64,000 nt of DNA from Saccharomonospora cyanea NA-134. GTDB lineage: Bacteria > Actinomycetota > Actinomycetes > Mycobacteriales > Pseudonocardiaceae. The position numbers were made by a program, and so were the translations under genes. Below are positions 37,159-45,317 of the stretch, one piece after another; positions within the stretch are counted from its first letter, which is position 1, and each line of letters starts with the position of its first letter. The stretch is taken from contig NZ_CM001440.1 in the NCBI RefSeq assembly GCF_000244975.1, positions 2,898,325-2,962,324 of the forward strand, read 5' to 3'. A model generated the notes under the pieces. The model searched no databases and was not told where the DNA came from. It saw only the letters and a program-made list of their open reading frames with translations.

Positions 37159-38372
37159 GCCGCGCGCACCGCGACGGGCACGGCGGAGTACCCGCGCAGG
37201 TTGGGATGCGGTCGCACCACGGGCTCCCCGGCGGGTTCCAGTCGTGAGCAACGTTCCAGCAGCACTCGCAGCGACGTCGAGACCTGCGCCCGGCCCAGGT
37301 GCAGTCCCATGCACCGGTGGATACCGGCCCCGAACGACAGGTGCCCGTTCGGTTTCCGCCCGACGTCGAGGCGGTCCGGGTCGGGGAACTGACGCGGGTC
37401 ACGGTTGGCGGACGCGAGCAGGAGCAGCAGCACGCGCTCGCCGCGTAACGTGCGTCCCGCGATCTCGACGGGTTCCTTCGTGACCCGGGCGATCCACTGG
37501 ATCGGCGCGTCGTAGCGGGCGAGTTCCTCCACCGCGGTCGGCATCAGGGACAGATCCTCCCGCAGCCGGCCCAGCTGGTCGGGGAAGGCCAGCAGCGCGG
37601 CGATTCCGCTCGCCAGCACGTGGATCGAGGTCTCGAATCCGGCGAAGAACAGGAACACGACGTTGTCGACGATCTCGTCGTCCGACAGCTCGCCGGTGCG
37701 GTCCGCGTTCGTCACGAGCGTGGACACGAGGTCGTCCTTCGGTTTCGCGCGCCGGGCCCGCACCAGGCCGGTCACGTACTCGCGCAGCCACCGCGCCTGT
37801 GGCACGCCGTTGCCCAGCTCTGGGGAGACGAAGGGGAACAGGATCAGCGACCGGCCGAGCTCGACGCCGTAGCGGGTCACCTCCGCCCGGTCCTCCTCCG
37901 GCACGCCGACCAGCGTGCACGTCAACGCGGTCTGCAGTGGGAAAGCCAGGTCGGTGACCGCGTCGAACGAGCCGCGCTGCAGGGCGGGCTCCAGGAGTTC
38001 GTGGACGGTGCGCTCGATGAGCGCTGTCATCCGCCGCACCACGGGCGGTGTGAGCGCCTGGCTCAGCGCACCGCGGACACGCGTGTGCGCGGGTGGCTCG
38101 ATCGCCGAGACGATGGTCGGCAGTTCGAAGTTCGGCTGCGTGCCCAGCACCATGTCGGGACGGCCGAGCCGCTCGGGGAACTCGTGCCCGACGCGCGAAT
38201 CCCGCAGCAGCGCGGACACCTCCGCGTACCGTGTCACGACCCAGGTGGCGGGGCCGCCGCGGCACAGCGCCGACTCCTCCCGCAACCGCGTGTACACCGG
38301 GTAGGGGTCGACGAGCAGTTCCCGGTCCAGTGCGTCGAACTTCGGGGGCAGGCCCGACACGTACGTGTCCAC
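37155..38372 (-). CDS. Cytochrome P450 (4)
   Basis: 405 residues starting with a GTG at 38372. Elements: PPKFDALDRELLVDPYPVYTRLREES, I-helix FAGFETS, K-helix EELAR, SANRDPRQFPDPDRLDV and the haem loop FGAGIHRCMG with Cys354 followed by LHLGRAQ. No ribosome site precedes the GTG, but a TGACACT tract lies about nine bases upstream, so the transcript may be leaderless. It is first of the tandem P450 pair and is divergent from the flavoprotein gene at 38,530. Related P450s with LHLGRAQ-type ends often act on carrier-bound or amino-acid-like substrates, but that is only a hint. Confidence 0.95.
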   Translation of the reverse strand: MDTYVSGLPPKFDALDRELLVDPYPVYTRLREESALCRGGPATWVVTRYAEVSALLRDSRVGHEFPERLGRPDMVLGTQPNFELPTIVSAIEPPAHTRVRGALSQALTPPVVRRMTALIERTVHELLEPALQRGSFDAVTDLAFPLQTALTCTLVGVPEEDRAEVTRYGVELGRSLILFPFVSPELGNGVPQARWLREYVTGLVRARRAKPKDDLVSTLVTNADRTGELSDDEIVDNVVFLFFAGFETSIHVLASGIAALLAFPDQLGRLREDLSLMPTAVEELARYDAPIQWIARVTKEPVEIAGRTLRGERVLLLLLASANRDPRQFPDPDRLDVGRKPNGHLSFGAGIHRCMGLHLGRAQVSTSLRVLLERCSRLEPAGEPVVRPHPNLRGYSAVPVAVRAA

Positions 38373-38529
38373 GCCGGGAGTGTCACCAGTCCCGGCACGT
38401 CAGGGCAAGGAACGGCGGCCCGGGGCACGACGGGCAGGTTGAACGGCGTAGGCCGATCACCTGTGGACCCGGCGGTTCGGTGTTACCTTCACCCCGGTAC
38501 GAGCCACCGGTGTCACCAAGGGGGACGAT

Positions 38530-40149
38530 GTGACCGCTGCCGACCAGGAATCCGACTTCGACGTCATCGTCGTCGGATCGGGAGCCGCGGGACTCACGGC
38601 AGCGCTCGCGGCGTCGACCGCCGGAGCAGGCGTGGCGGTGCTGGAGGCGTCCGCCAGGCTCGGCGGCACCACGTCGGTGTCCGGTGGGCAGGTGTGGATC
38701 CCCCGCAACCACCACATGTCCGAACTCGGCGAGTCGGACGCCCTGGCCGATGCCCGCGCCTACTGCGTCGACCACTCGCCGCACCGCGACCCCGCGCTCA
38801 TCGACGCGTTCCTCGACGTCGCGCCGAAAGCGGTGCGCGGCATCGAGCAGCACACGCCGCTCCGCTTCGTCCCGATGGACACACCGGACTCGTTCGCCGA
38901 GCATCCGGGCGGGCGTCCGCGTGGCCGCAACCTCGAGGTCGCCCCGGTCGGGACGGGCCCGTTCACGCCGTGGGAGCAGTGGACGTGGTCCCCGCCCTAC
39001 CCCGCCGTACTGACCAACGCCGAGGTCGCCGCGTCCGGGATGATGTCGGGGGGTGCCCCGCCGATGGATCTCATCGGGCAGCGGATGCGCGACTCACAGG
39101 TGACCCTCGGCGTGGGACTCGTCATCGGCCTGCTGCGAGGCTGCGCCGACGCCGGTGTCCGGATCCGCCGCAGCTGCCGGGTCCTCGACCTCGTCCGGTC
39201 CGGCGGCGGCGTCACCGGGGTCGTCGCCGATCACGACGGTGAGCAGCGCACGCTGACCGCACGCCGGGGGGTCGTCCTCGCCACCGGAGGGTTCGAGCAT
39301 GACGACGAGATGTCGCGGCGGCTGCTCGACCTCCCCGACCCGGTTCCGTGCTCCCCACCGGTCAGCAACGGTGACGGGCTGCGGATGGCCGCGGCAGCGG
39401 GCGCGATGCTGGGCCACCTGTCGGAGAGCTGGTGCTGGCCCGTGATCGTCGGCAAGGCCACCTGGGACGACGACGCGGCGACCCCGCGCGCGGACATCAT
39501 GATCGCCGAGCGCGCCTTGCCGCACGCCATCTGGGTGAACGCGGCGGGTCGCCGCTTCGTCAACGAAGCCAGCCACAACTGCGCACTCGCCTTCACCGAG
39601 ACGGACCCCGCCACCGGCGGGCCCCGGAACCTGCCCGCCTACGTGATCGGTGACGCGTGCTACCGGGAGCGGTACGCGCTCGCGGGCACGCCCCCCGGGT
39701 CCGCGCTGCCGGACGGTGCGGTCTCCGCCGACTCGCTCACCGCTCTGGCCGAGCATGTCGGCGTCGACGCGGCGGCGTTGGCGGACACCGTCGCCACGTT
39801 CAACCGCTCGGTCGAGTCCGGTGTGGACTCCCAGTTCGGTCGCGGATCGCACGCCTACGACCGCGGGCTCGGCGATCCGACCGCGCCCCACCCCAACCTC
39901 GGCACCATCGAACGCCCCCCGTTCTTCGCACTTCCCGTCCGCACCGGCATGGTCGGCACCAAGGGCGGGCCGAGCACGGACGGACACGGCCGAGTCCTCG
40001 ACTGGTCGGGCCGGCCCATCGACGGCCTGTTCGCCGCGGGCAACGCCGCGGACTCCGTGATCGGACCCGGCATCCTGTCCTCCGGAATGACGCTGGGGCT
40101 CGCCGTCGCCTTCGGCTGGGCCGCCGGGACGACGGCGGCGGCCCGATGA
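38530..40149 (+). CDS. FAD-dependent oxidoreductase, ketosteroid-dehydrogenase/fumarate-reductase-like
   Basis: 539 residues from a GTG preceded by AAGGGGGAC. The N-terminus has the dinucleotide fold [29 protein letters not shown] (about 13-41) followed by GGTTSVSGGQVWIP, the C-terminus has GLFAAGNAADSVIGPGILSSGMTLG, and the middle contains VLATGGFE. This is the family of 3-ketosteroid-1-dehydrogenases and flavocytochrome-type reductases, which introduce or remove C-C double bonds next to a carbonyl. It heads a seven-gene plus-strand operon with overlapping hydrolase genes, KAS III, ACP and methyltransferase. A steroid substrate is unlikely in this setting. Confidence 0.87.
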   Translation: MTAADQESDFDVIVVGSGAAGLTAALAASTAGAGVAVLEASARLGGTTSVSGGQVWIPRNHHMSELGESDALADARAYCVDHSPHRDPALIDAFLDVAPKAVRGIEQHTPLRFVPMDTPDSFAEHPGGRPRGRNLEVAPVGTGPFTPWEQWTWSPPYPAVLTNAEVAASGMMSGGAPPMDLIGQRMRDSQVTLGVGLVIGLLRGCADAGVRIRRSCRVLDLVRSGGGVTGVVADHDGEQRTLTARRGVVLATGGFEHDDEMSRRLLDLPDPVPCSPPVSNGDGLRMAAAAGAMLGHLSESWCWPVIVGKATWDDDAATPRADIMIAERALPHAIWVNAAGRRFVNEASHNCALAFTETDPATGGPRNLPAYVIGDACYRERYALAGTPPGSALPDGAVSADSLTALAEHVGVDAAALADTVATFNRSVESGVDSQFGRGSHAYDRGLGDPTAPHPNLGTIERPPFFALPVRTGMVGTKGGPSTDGHGRVLDWSGRPIDGLFAAGNAADSVIGPGILSSGMTLGLAVAFGWAAGTTAAAR

Positions 40150-40895
40150 CCGGCGCCTCCGCTCGCGCCGTGCTCGTCGGCGCTCCGGCTTACCGAGTGG
40201 CGCTCGTCGGTGAGGCACTGGCTCCGACGCTGCGGGAGGCCGGGCTGGACCTCGACGTCGTGTGCTGTGCAGACCTCGTTCGCGACCCGGCCGCCTGCAC
40301 GGTCGCGGGAATGGCGGCCGCTCTGCGCAAGCGGCTCGCCGCGGGCCCTCGGCCCGCCGTCCTGTTCGGAGACCGGGCAGGCGCCCTCGTGGTCCTCGAT
40401 CTGCTCTCGGTGACACCGGACGCGTCGGAGTGCGCGGTGCTGTCGGGAGCGCGCACGACCCCGAGCGCTCTGGAGGAACTGGAGGCCGCCGAGCTCACCG
40501 GCCGTGACCGCGCGGTGAACCCGAGGACACTGGCGCTGCTGCGCGCCGCGAGCCTCCTGCGCCCTTCCCGGCTCGCGGACGACACCGTTCTGGCCGAGCT
40601 GCTGGACCGGCTGTCGGCGTGGCCACCGGAAACGGCGGCGGAGCGTGCGGTCCTCGACGTCGCGGCCCGCACGAAGGTCGAACCGGAGACCCTGGCGGCC
40701 GTCACCACACCGTGCCTCGTGCTGGCCTCGACGCTCGACGCCGTCACCTCCCCCCACGCCGCCCGCACGGTCGCTCGTGGCCTGCCCTCGGCGACGCTGC
40801 GCACGATCGACTGCGGTGGCGGCCCCCTCGACTCACCGGAGGCCACCGCTGTGGAGATCAGTACGTTCGCCCGTTCGATTCGGATGGTGTCATGA
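40146..40895 (+). CDS. Alpha/beta-hydrolase-fold protein lacking the nucleophile Ser
   Basis: 249 residues coupled to the flavoprotein gene by ATGA. The overall pattern is of the alpha/beta hydrolase fold: AVLFGDRAGALVVLDLL (about 71-87) is placed where the nucleophile elbow should be, and the C-terminal TPCLVLASTLDAVTSPHAARTVARGLPSATLRTIDCGGG matches the acid and His region of the family. The elbow reads GDRAG, with Arg77 in place of Ser, and the C-terminal His is not evident. So it probably is not a hydrolase. The next gene is an intact relative and the pair could form a heteromer. Confidence 0.72.
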   Translation: MTGASARAVLVGAPAYRVALVGEALAPTLREAGLDLDVVCCADLVRDPAACTVAGMAAALRKRLAAGPRPAVLFGDRAGALVVLDLLSVTPDASECAVLSGARTTPSALEELEAAELTGRDRAVNPRTLALLRAASLLRPSRLADDTVLAELLDRLSAWPPETAAERAVLDVAARTKVEPETLAAVTTPCLVLASTLDAVTSPHAARTVARGLPSATLRTIDCGGGPLDSPEATAVEISTFARSIRMVS

Positions 40896-41725
40896 CCGCC
40901 GCCCCGTCGGTTCCCACCGAGACGTTCACCGTCCCCCTGCGGACGGGTATCACCGCCAGCGTCAACCTCGACGGCGCCGGTCCCGACCTGCTCATGCTCG
41001 GCGGGCCGCACAGCGCCGAGCTGATGCGCGGCTTCATCGGCCCCCGTTTCACCGCGGCCGGGTTCCGGCTGATCACCGTGGAGTACCGAGGGATCCCACC
41101 GTCGACCGTGCCGCCCGGCGACTACACCGTCTCACAACTCACCGCCGACCTGATCGCCCTGCTGGAGCAGTGCGAACTCGCACCGCTGCGTGTCTACGGC
41201 TACTCGCTCGGCGCGAACGTGACGCTCGAACTGCTCGCCGAACGCCCCGACCTCGTCGAACGCGCCGTGCTCGGCGGTACCAGAACCACGCACCCGTTCG
41301 CCTCGGCCGAGATGCACGACGAGTTCCTCGCCCGTGTCGCCGCAGGCGAGACGGACCCGCCTCCGCTGACCGAGATGCTGCTGCGCGCGCGGCTCATGTT
41401 CGGGCCACGGCGGCTGGCCAGCGACGCGTTCACCGGTGCCATCCGTCAGGTGCTGGAACTACCCCCGACCGAGGGGCACAACGTTCCCGGCCTCACCGCC
41501 GCGTCGCGGCGACACGAGCCGAGTCCGGAGCGGATCGCGGCCATCCGTACGCCGTGCCGGGTCATCGGGTTCGAGCACGACGTGCTCACCCCGGCCTCGG
41601 GCGCCCGTGAGGTCGCCCGGTTGCTGAACGCCGAGTACCGGGAGATCGGCAACTGCGGCCACGGGGCGTTCATCGAGCAGCCGCGCGAACTCACGCGGTT
41701 GGTCACGGAGTTCCTGGGAGCGTAG
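40892..41725 (+). CDS. Alpha/beta hydrolase
   Basis: 277 residues, start coupled to the preceding gene (ATGA). It shows the nucleophile elbow GYSLG (103-107, Ser105), LITVEYRGIPPS in the region before it, an acid region GFEHDVLTPASGAR and the catalytic His in GNCGHGAFIEQP. This is a complete Ser-Asp-His triad of the esterase/lactonase/thioesterase superfamily. The stop TAG is directly followed by the ATG of the KAS III-like gene. It could release the product from one of the free ACPs or hydrolyse an ester or lactone. Confidence 0.87.
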   Translation: MTAAPSVPTETFTVPLRTGITASVNLDGAGPDLLMLGGPHSAELMRGFIGPRFTAAGFRLITVEYRGIPPSTVPPGDYTVSQLTADLIALLEQCELAPLRVYGYSLGANVTLELLAERPDLVERAVLGGTRTTHPFASAEMHDEFLARVAAGETDPPPLTEMLLRARLMFGPRRLASDAFTGAIRQVLELPPTEGHNVPGLTAASRRHEPSPERIAAIRTPCRVIGFEHDVLTPASGAREVARLLNAEYREIGNCGHGAFIEQPRELTRLVTEFLGA

Positions 41726-42748
41726 ATGGGCACGCACGTCGCGATCCTCGGCACCGGCGGTTACCTGCCGCGCCGCAGGCAGTCCGCGAGCGAACTCGCC
41801 GAGTTGGTGGGGATGCGCGAGTCCACCATCACCGGCAAGTTCGGCCTCAACGGCAAACACCTCGCCGCCGAGAACGAGCACGTCTCCGACCTGGCGACCG
41901 CCGCGGGTGAACGCGCGCTGGCCGCCGCGGGAGTCGACCCCGGTGACATCGGAGCCGTGGTCTACTTCGGATCGACGTTCAAGGACTACGCGGTCTGGCA
42001 GGCCGCTCCCAAGATCGCCCACAACCTCGGCTGCACCCGGGCGTTCGCGCTGGAGCTCGACTACGTCTCCTGTGGCGGTCCCGTCGCGATGCGGGTGTGC
42101 CGCAACATGCTGCTCGCCGAGCCGGACATCGGACCGGTACTCGCGGTGGGTGCCTCCCGCGAGTCGGCACTCATCGAGCACAGCGACCGCTGGTCGCAGT
42201 TCCTGTTCACCTACGGCGACGGCGCGGCGGGCGCGGTACTGGCCCCTGTGGACGAACCTCCCGAGGTGGAGGTCCTGGGCTCGCACATGATCACGGACGG
42301 CCGCTTCGCCGACGACGCCATGGTTCCCGCGGGCGGCACCGTCGAGCCGGTCAGCCACGAGTCGGTCGACGCGAAGCGCCACGTCCTGCGCGTGGAGAAC
42401 CCGTCGTCCATGGCGGGCCTTCTGCTCATCACCCTCAACCAGCTCACCGCCGCGGCCAGGGGCGCGGCCACCCGCTCGGGACTCACCCTCGACGACATCG
42501 ACTTCGTCTGCACCTCACACGTCAAACGCACCGCTCACAAGGCTCTGCTCGACGCGCTCGGGGTCGATGTGGCACGGTCGGTCTATCTCGACGACACCGG
42601 GCACATGACCGGTGTCGACACCCTCTTCGCCCTGGACAGGGCCGCGCGGGAGGGCCGGCTCGACCCCGGCGACCACGTGCTCCTCGTCGCCTCGGGCACC
42701 GGCTGCACCTGGGCCGCGACGATGGTGCGCTGGGGCCGGCGACCGTAG
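41726..42748 (+). CDS. KAS III/FabH-like condensing or acyl-transfer enzyme
   Basis: 340 residues with the FabH-like thiolase fold: VAILGTGGYLPRR at the N-terminus, the nucleophile Cys116 in LDYVSCGGPVAM, FTYGDGAAGAVLAP, the catalytic His region CTSHVKRTAHKALLDALG, and DTGHMTGVDTLFAL where FabH has GNTSAAS. The Asn of the Cys-His-Asn triad is therefore replaced by His. Such KAS III variants in natural-product clusters often do acyl transfer to O or N, or unusual condensations, instead of fatty-acid initiation. The gene begins directly after the hydrolase stop and precedes an ACP gene, its probable partner. Confidence 0.87.
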   Translation: MGTHVAILGTGGYLPRRRQSASELAELVGMRESTITGKFGLNGKHLAAENEHVSDLATAAGERALAAAGVDPGDIGAVVYFGSTFKDYAVWQAAPKIAHNLGCTRAFALELDYVSCGGPVAMRVCRNMLLAEPDIGPVLAVGASRESALIEHSDRWSQFLFTYGDGAAGAVLAPVDEPPEVEVLGSHMITDGRFADDAMVPAGGTVEPVSHESVDAKRHVLRVENPSSMAGLLLITLNQLTAAARGAATRSGLTLDDIDFVCTSHVKRTAHKALLDALGVDVARSVYLDDTGHMTGVDTLFALDRAAREGRLDPGDHVLLVASGTGCTWAATMVRWGRRP

Positions 42749-42816
42749 CGGTGCCCCACACCCGCCCCGACACTCGCCCCTCACGACGGCCGCGACGGCG
42801 GCAGGAAAGGACAGCA

Positions 42817-43104
42817 GTGACAGCCGAGAACGACACCGGTGTCGACGAGCTCGACGTGGACGCGCAGACCCGGCTCCGGCAGGTGTTCACCGAGTGTCTC
42901 GTCGACGAGGACGGGGCACCGCCCGCCGACCCCGCGAGCTGCCGACGCGGTGAGACGAGCGGCTGGGACTCGGTGACCCATCTGCAGCTCGTCGCCCGGA
43001 TCGAGGAGTGTTTCGGCGTCGAGCTCGACCTCGACGACATCGTCGACCTCGAAACGTACGCCGACGGCGTGAAGATCCTGCGCAAGCTTGGAGTGGAGGT
43101 CTGA
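42817..43104 (+). CDS. Free acyl carrier protein (second ACP-methyltransferase pair)
   Basis: 95 residues from a GTG preceded by AGGAAAGG. The phosphopantetheine site is Ser52 in SGWDSVTHLQL, followed by a typical acidic helix (EECFGVELDLDDIVDLETYADGVKIL). The GWDS motif is like that of ACPs working with KAS III or FkbH-type starters. It is one codon and a half before the methyltransferase ATG and directly after KAS III, so these three should act together. Confidence 0.9.
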   Translation: MTAENDTGVDELDVDAQTRLRQVFTECLVDEDGAPPADPASCRRGETSGWDSVTHLQLVARIEECFGVELDLDDIVDLETYADGVKILRKLGVEV

Positions 43105-43106
43105 AC

Positions 43107-44141
43107 ATGACCGTGGACACGAACGCCGCGACGACGGACGAGACCGCCGACGTCGCCGCGATGAACCAGTTGGTCCGCATCGGTGACTACGTCACGCCGA
43201 TCGCGCTACGGGTGATCGTCGAGTTGCGCGTGCCCGACGCGCTCGCCGACGGCCCGCGCACGGCCGAGGACCTCGCCGAGGAGGTGGGGGCCCACGGACC
43301 GTCGCTGTACCGGGTGCTGCGCGCGCTGACCGCCAACGGTGTCTTCCACGAGGACCGGTCACACCGGTTCAGCCTGACCCCGGTGTCCGATCTGCTGCGC
43401 GACGGGCACCCGTACTCGATGCGCGGGATGTACCGGCTCTCCCCCGCCGACGTGCACGCCGTGGCGGAACTGGAGTACGGGGTGCGGAACGCCGAGTCGG
43501 CGTTCGAGCACGTGCACGGCACGACCTTCTGGGAGTACACGGCGAAGCACCCCGAGCACCACGAGCGCTACCAGCACAACATGTGGTCCATGGCGACCCT
43601 GGAGATCCCGGCCGTGCTTCGGGTCTACGACTGGTCGCGTACCGGCACCCTCGTCGACCTCGGCGGCGGGACCGGCCAGATGATCGCGGGCATCCTCAAG
43701 GCACACCCGGCGATGCGGGGCGTCCTGCTGGACCTGCCGGACGTGGCTCCCGGCTCCCGCACCGTGCTGGAACGGGAAGGGGTGCTCGACCGGTGCGAGA
43801 TCGTCAGCGGCGACTTCTTCGAGTCGGTGCCCTCGGGCGGGGACACCTACCTGTTGAAGCGGGTGTTCTACGACTTCACCGACGACGAGTGCACGCGCAT
43901 CCTGCGTTCCGTTCGCCGGGCGATGAAGCCGGACGCGCGCGTGCTCGTGCTCGACGGCGTCGTCCGGTCGGACAACCGGCACGACTCCGGCAAGCTGCAC
44001 GACCTGTACGTGCTCGCGATGGGACAGGGCAGGTGCCGTTCCCGGGAGGAGTTGGCCGACATCTTCGCCGGGGCGGACCTGAAGGTGACGCGGGTCATCC
44101 CCACGGGGGCGTTCCCGCTGGTCGAAGGGAGAGCGGTATGA
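43107..44141 (+). CDS. SAM-dependent O-methyltransferase-type protein (second pair)
   Basis: 344 residues from the ATG at 43107, preceded by GGAGG. The architecture equals that of the methyltransferase at 34,755: RVIVELRVPDALADGPRTAEDLAEEVGAHGPSLYRVLRALTANGVF, SAFEHVHGTTFWEYT, motif I LVDLGGGTGQMIAGIL, LLDLPDVAPG, YLLKRVFYDFTDDECTRIL. Shared blocks such as SAFEHVHG and YLLKRV show the two are paralogues. Both follow a free ACP, which may mean they methylate carrier-bound substrates. The stop overlaps the VOC gene (ATGA). Confidence 0.88.
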   Translation: MTVDTNAATTDETADVAAMNQLVRIGDYVTPIALRVIVELRVPDALADGPRTAEDLAEEVGAHGPSLYRVLRALTANGVFHEDRSHRFSLTPVSDLLRDGHPYSMRGMYRLSPADVHAVAELEYGVRNAESAFEHVHGTTFWEYTAKHPEHHERYQHNMWSMATLEIPAVLRVYDWSRTGTLVDLGGGTGQMIAGILKAHPAMRGVLLDLPDVAPGSRTVLEREGVLDRCEIVSGDFFESVPSGGDTYLLKRVFYDFTDDECTRILRSVRRAMKPDARVLVLDGVVRSDNRHDSGKLHDLYVLAMGQGRCRSREELADIFAGADLKVTRVIPTGAFPLVEGRAV

Positions 44142-44509
44142 GCGTGGTGCCATACCTACTGTGTTCCGACATCGACGCGGAGGTCGAATGGCTCACCAAG
44201 GCGTTCGGTTTCACGCTGCGCCACCGCAGTGAGAACGACGAGGGCCGGGCGGTCCACGCCGAACTGGCGGCGGGGGAAGGCACGGTGATGCTCGGCTACC
44301 CGGGCGAGGACTTCCGCAACCCGGCCGCGATCGGGCATCCGACACAGATGCAACTGGTGACGGTCGGCGACGTCGACGCGCACTACGAGACCGCCGTGGC
44401 GGCCGGGGCGCGCGTCGTCGCCGAACTGACCGACCGCGACTACGGCCGCTCCTACGGCGCGGCGGACCCCGAAGGCCACCAGTGGTACTTCGTCGCGGGC
44501 ACTTCCTGA
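44138..44509 (+). CDS. VOC (glyoxalase/bleomycin-resistance-like) protein
   Basis: 123 residues of the vicinal-oxygen-chelate fold, PhnB/bleomycin-resistance-like subgroup: VVPYLLCSDIDAEVEWLTKAFGFTLRHRS at the N-terminus, MQLVTVGDVDAHYETAVAAGARVVAELTDRDYGRSYGAADPEGHQWYF at the C-terminus. Metal ligands are not clear at all expected positions. It could bind the product as a resistance or immunity protein, or catalyse an isomerisation. It is the last gene of the plus operon, coupled by ATGA to the methyltransferase. Confidence 0.87.
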   Translation: MSVVPYLLCSDIDAEVEWLTKAFGFTLRHRSENDEGRAVHAELAAGEGTVMLGYPGEDFRNPAAIGHPTQMQLVTVGDVDAHYETAVAAGARVVAELTDRDYGRSYGAADPEGHQWYFVAGTS

Positions 44510-44518
44510 TGCCGGTCG

Positions 44519-44550
44519 GCTGTGGCCGTCACGGGGTCGACGGCCACAGC
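44519..44550. terminator. Bidirectional hairpin overlapping the end of the thioesterase gene
   Basis: Perfect 12-bp arms GCTGTGGCCGTC (44,519-44,530) and GACGGCCACAGC (44,539-44,550) enclose the loop ACGGGGTC. It lies between the VOC gene (ends 44,509) and the minus-strand thioesterase, whose last codons (LWPSTP) are inside the hairpin. It probably ends both convergent operons; a U-tract is lacking. Confidence 0.75.
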
Positions 44551-45317
44551 TGACCGGGCAGGTGCGGCGTGAGGCGGCGCAGCACGTCGGAGACGACGGC
44601 GTGGCGCATCGGTACCAGGAAGAAGTGGTCACCGGAGTAGGTGCGCAACTCGAAGTCGGGGTCCGTGGTGCACGCCGCCCACGCCTTCATCGCGTCCGGA
44701 TCGACCTCGGGGTCCTCGCGGCCCGCGTGCGCCGTGATCGGACACTCGACGGTGGCGGTGGGATCACCCGTGTAGGTCTCGCTCAGCGCGTAGTCGGCCC
44801 GCAGCGCGGGCAACGCCATCGCCTTCACGTCGGGATCGTCGGCCAGCTCCGCCGGTGTGCCGCCGAGCCTGCACGCGTCCTCCCACATCTCGTCGTCGCC
44901 GGCGAGATGCCGCACGCCGGGCCACACGGGTGCCGGACGGCCGGAGACGAAGAGGTGTACGGGAGGGGCACCGCTTCGCGACCGCGCGAGCGCCACCTCG
45001 AACGCCACCGCCGCTCCGAGACTGTGCCCGAACAGCGCGACCGGCACCGTCGTGGCGTCCTCACCGAGTTCGGTGTCGAGAGCGGTCGCCACCTCTCCCG
45101 CCAGTGTCCGCAGATCGGTGCGGAAAGGCTCGCGACTCCGCTCCGCCCGGCCGGGGTACTGCACGGCGACCACCTCGATACCGGGTGGGAACCGCAACGC
45201 CCACGTCCGGTAGAACTGGGCGGAGCCCCCGGCGTGCGGCAGGCACACCAGAAGCAGTCGCGGTCGCGGACTCGGCCGGTACCGCCGCAGCCAGGTGTCG
45301 GCTCTCGTCGCGCTCAT
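44529..45317 (-). CDS. Type II thioesterase
   Basis: 262 residues with LLLVCLPHAGGSAQFYRTWA (21-40), the oxyanion and nucleophile motif FGHSLGAAVAF (Ser99), and the C-terminal His in YSGDHFFL, all typical of NRPS/PKS type II thioesterases. These remove misprimed groups from carrier proteins and sometimes release product. The ATG at 45317 overlaps the thiazolinyl imide reductase stop (TGATG). Because the TE domain of the upstream NRPS has lost its Ser and His, this enzyme is a candidate for real product release. Confidence 0.93.
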   Translation of the reverse strand: MSATRADTWLRRYRPSPRPRLLLVCLPHAGGSAQFYRTWALRFPPGIEVVAVQYPGRAERSREPFRTDLRTLAGEVATALDTELGEDATTVPVALFGHSLGAAVAFEVALARSRSGAPPVHLFVSGRPAPVWPGVRHLAGDDEMWEDACRLGGTPAELADDPDVKAMALPALRADYALSETYTGDPTATVECPITAHAGREDPEVDPDAMKAWAACTTDPDFELRTYSGDHFFLVPMRHAVVSDVLRRLTPHLPGQLWPSTP

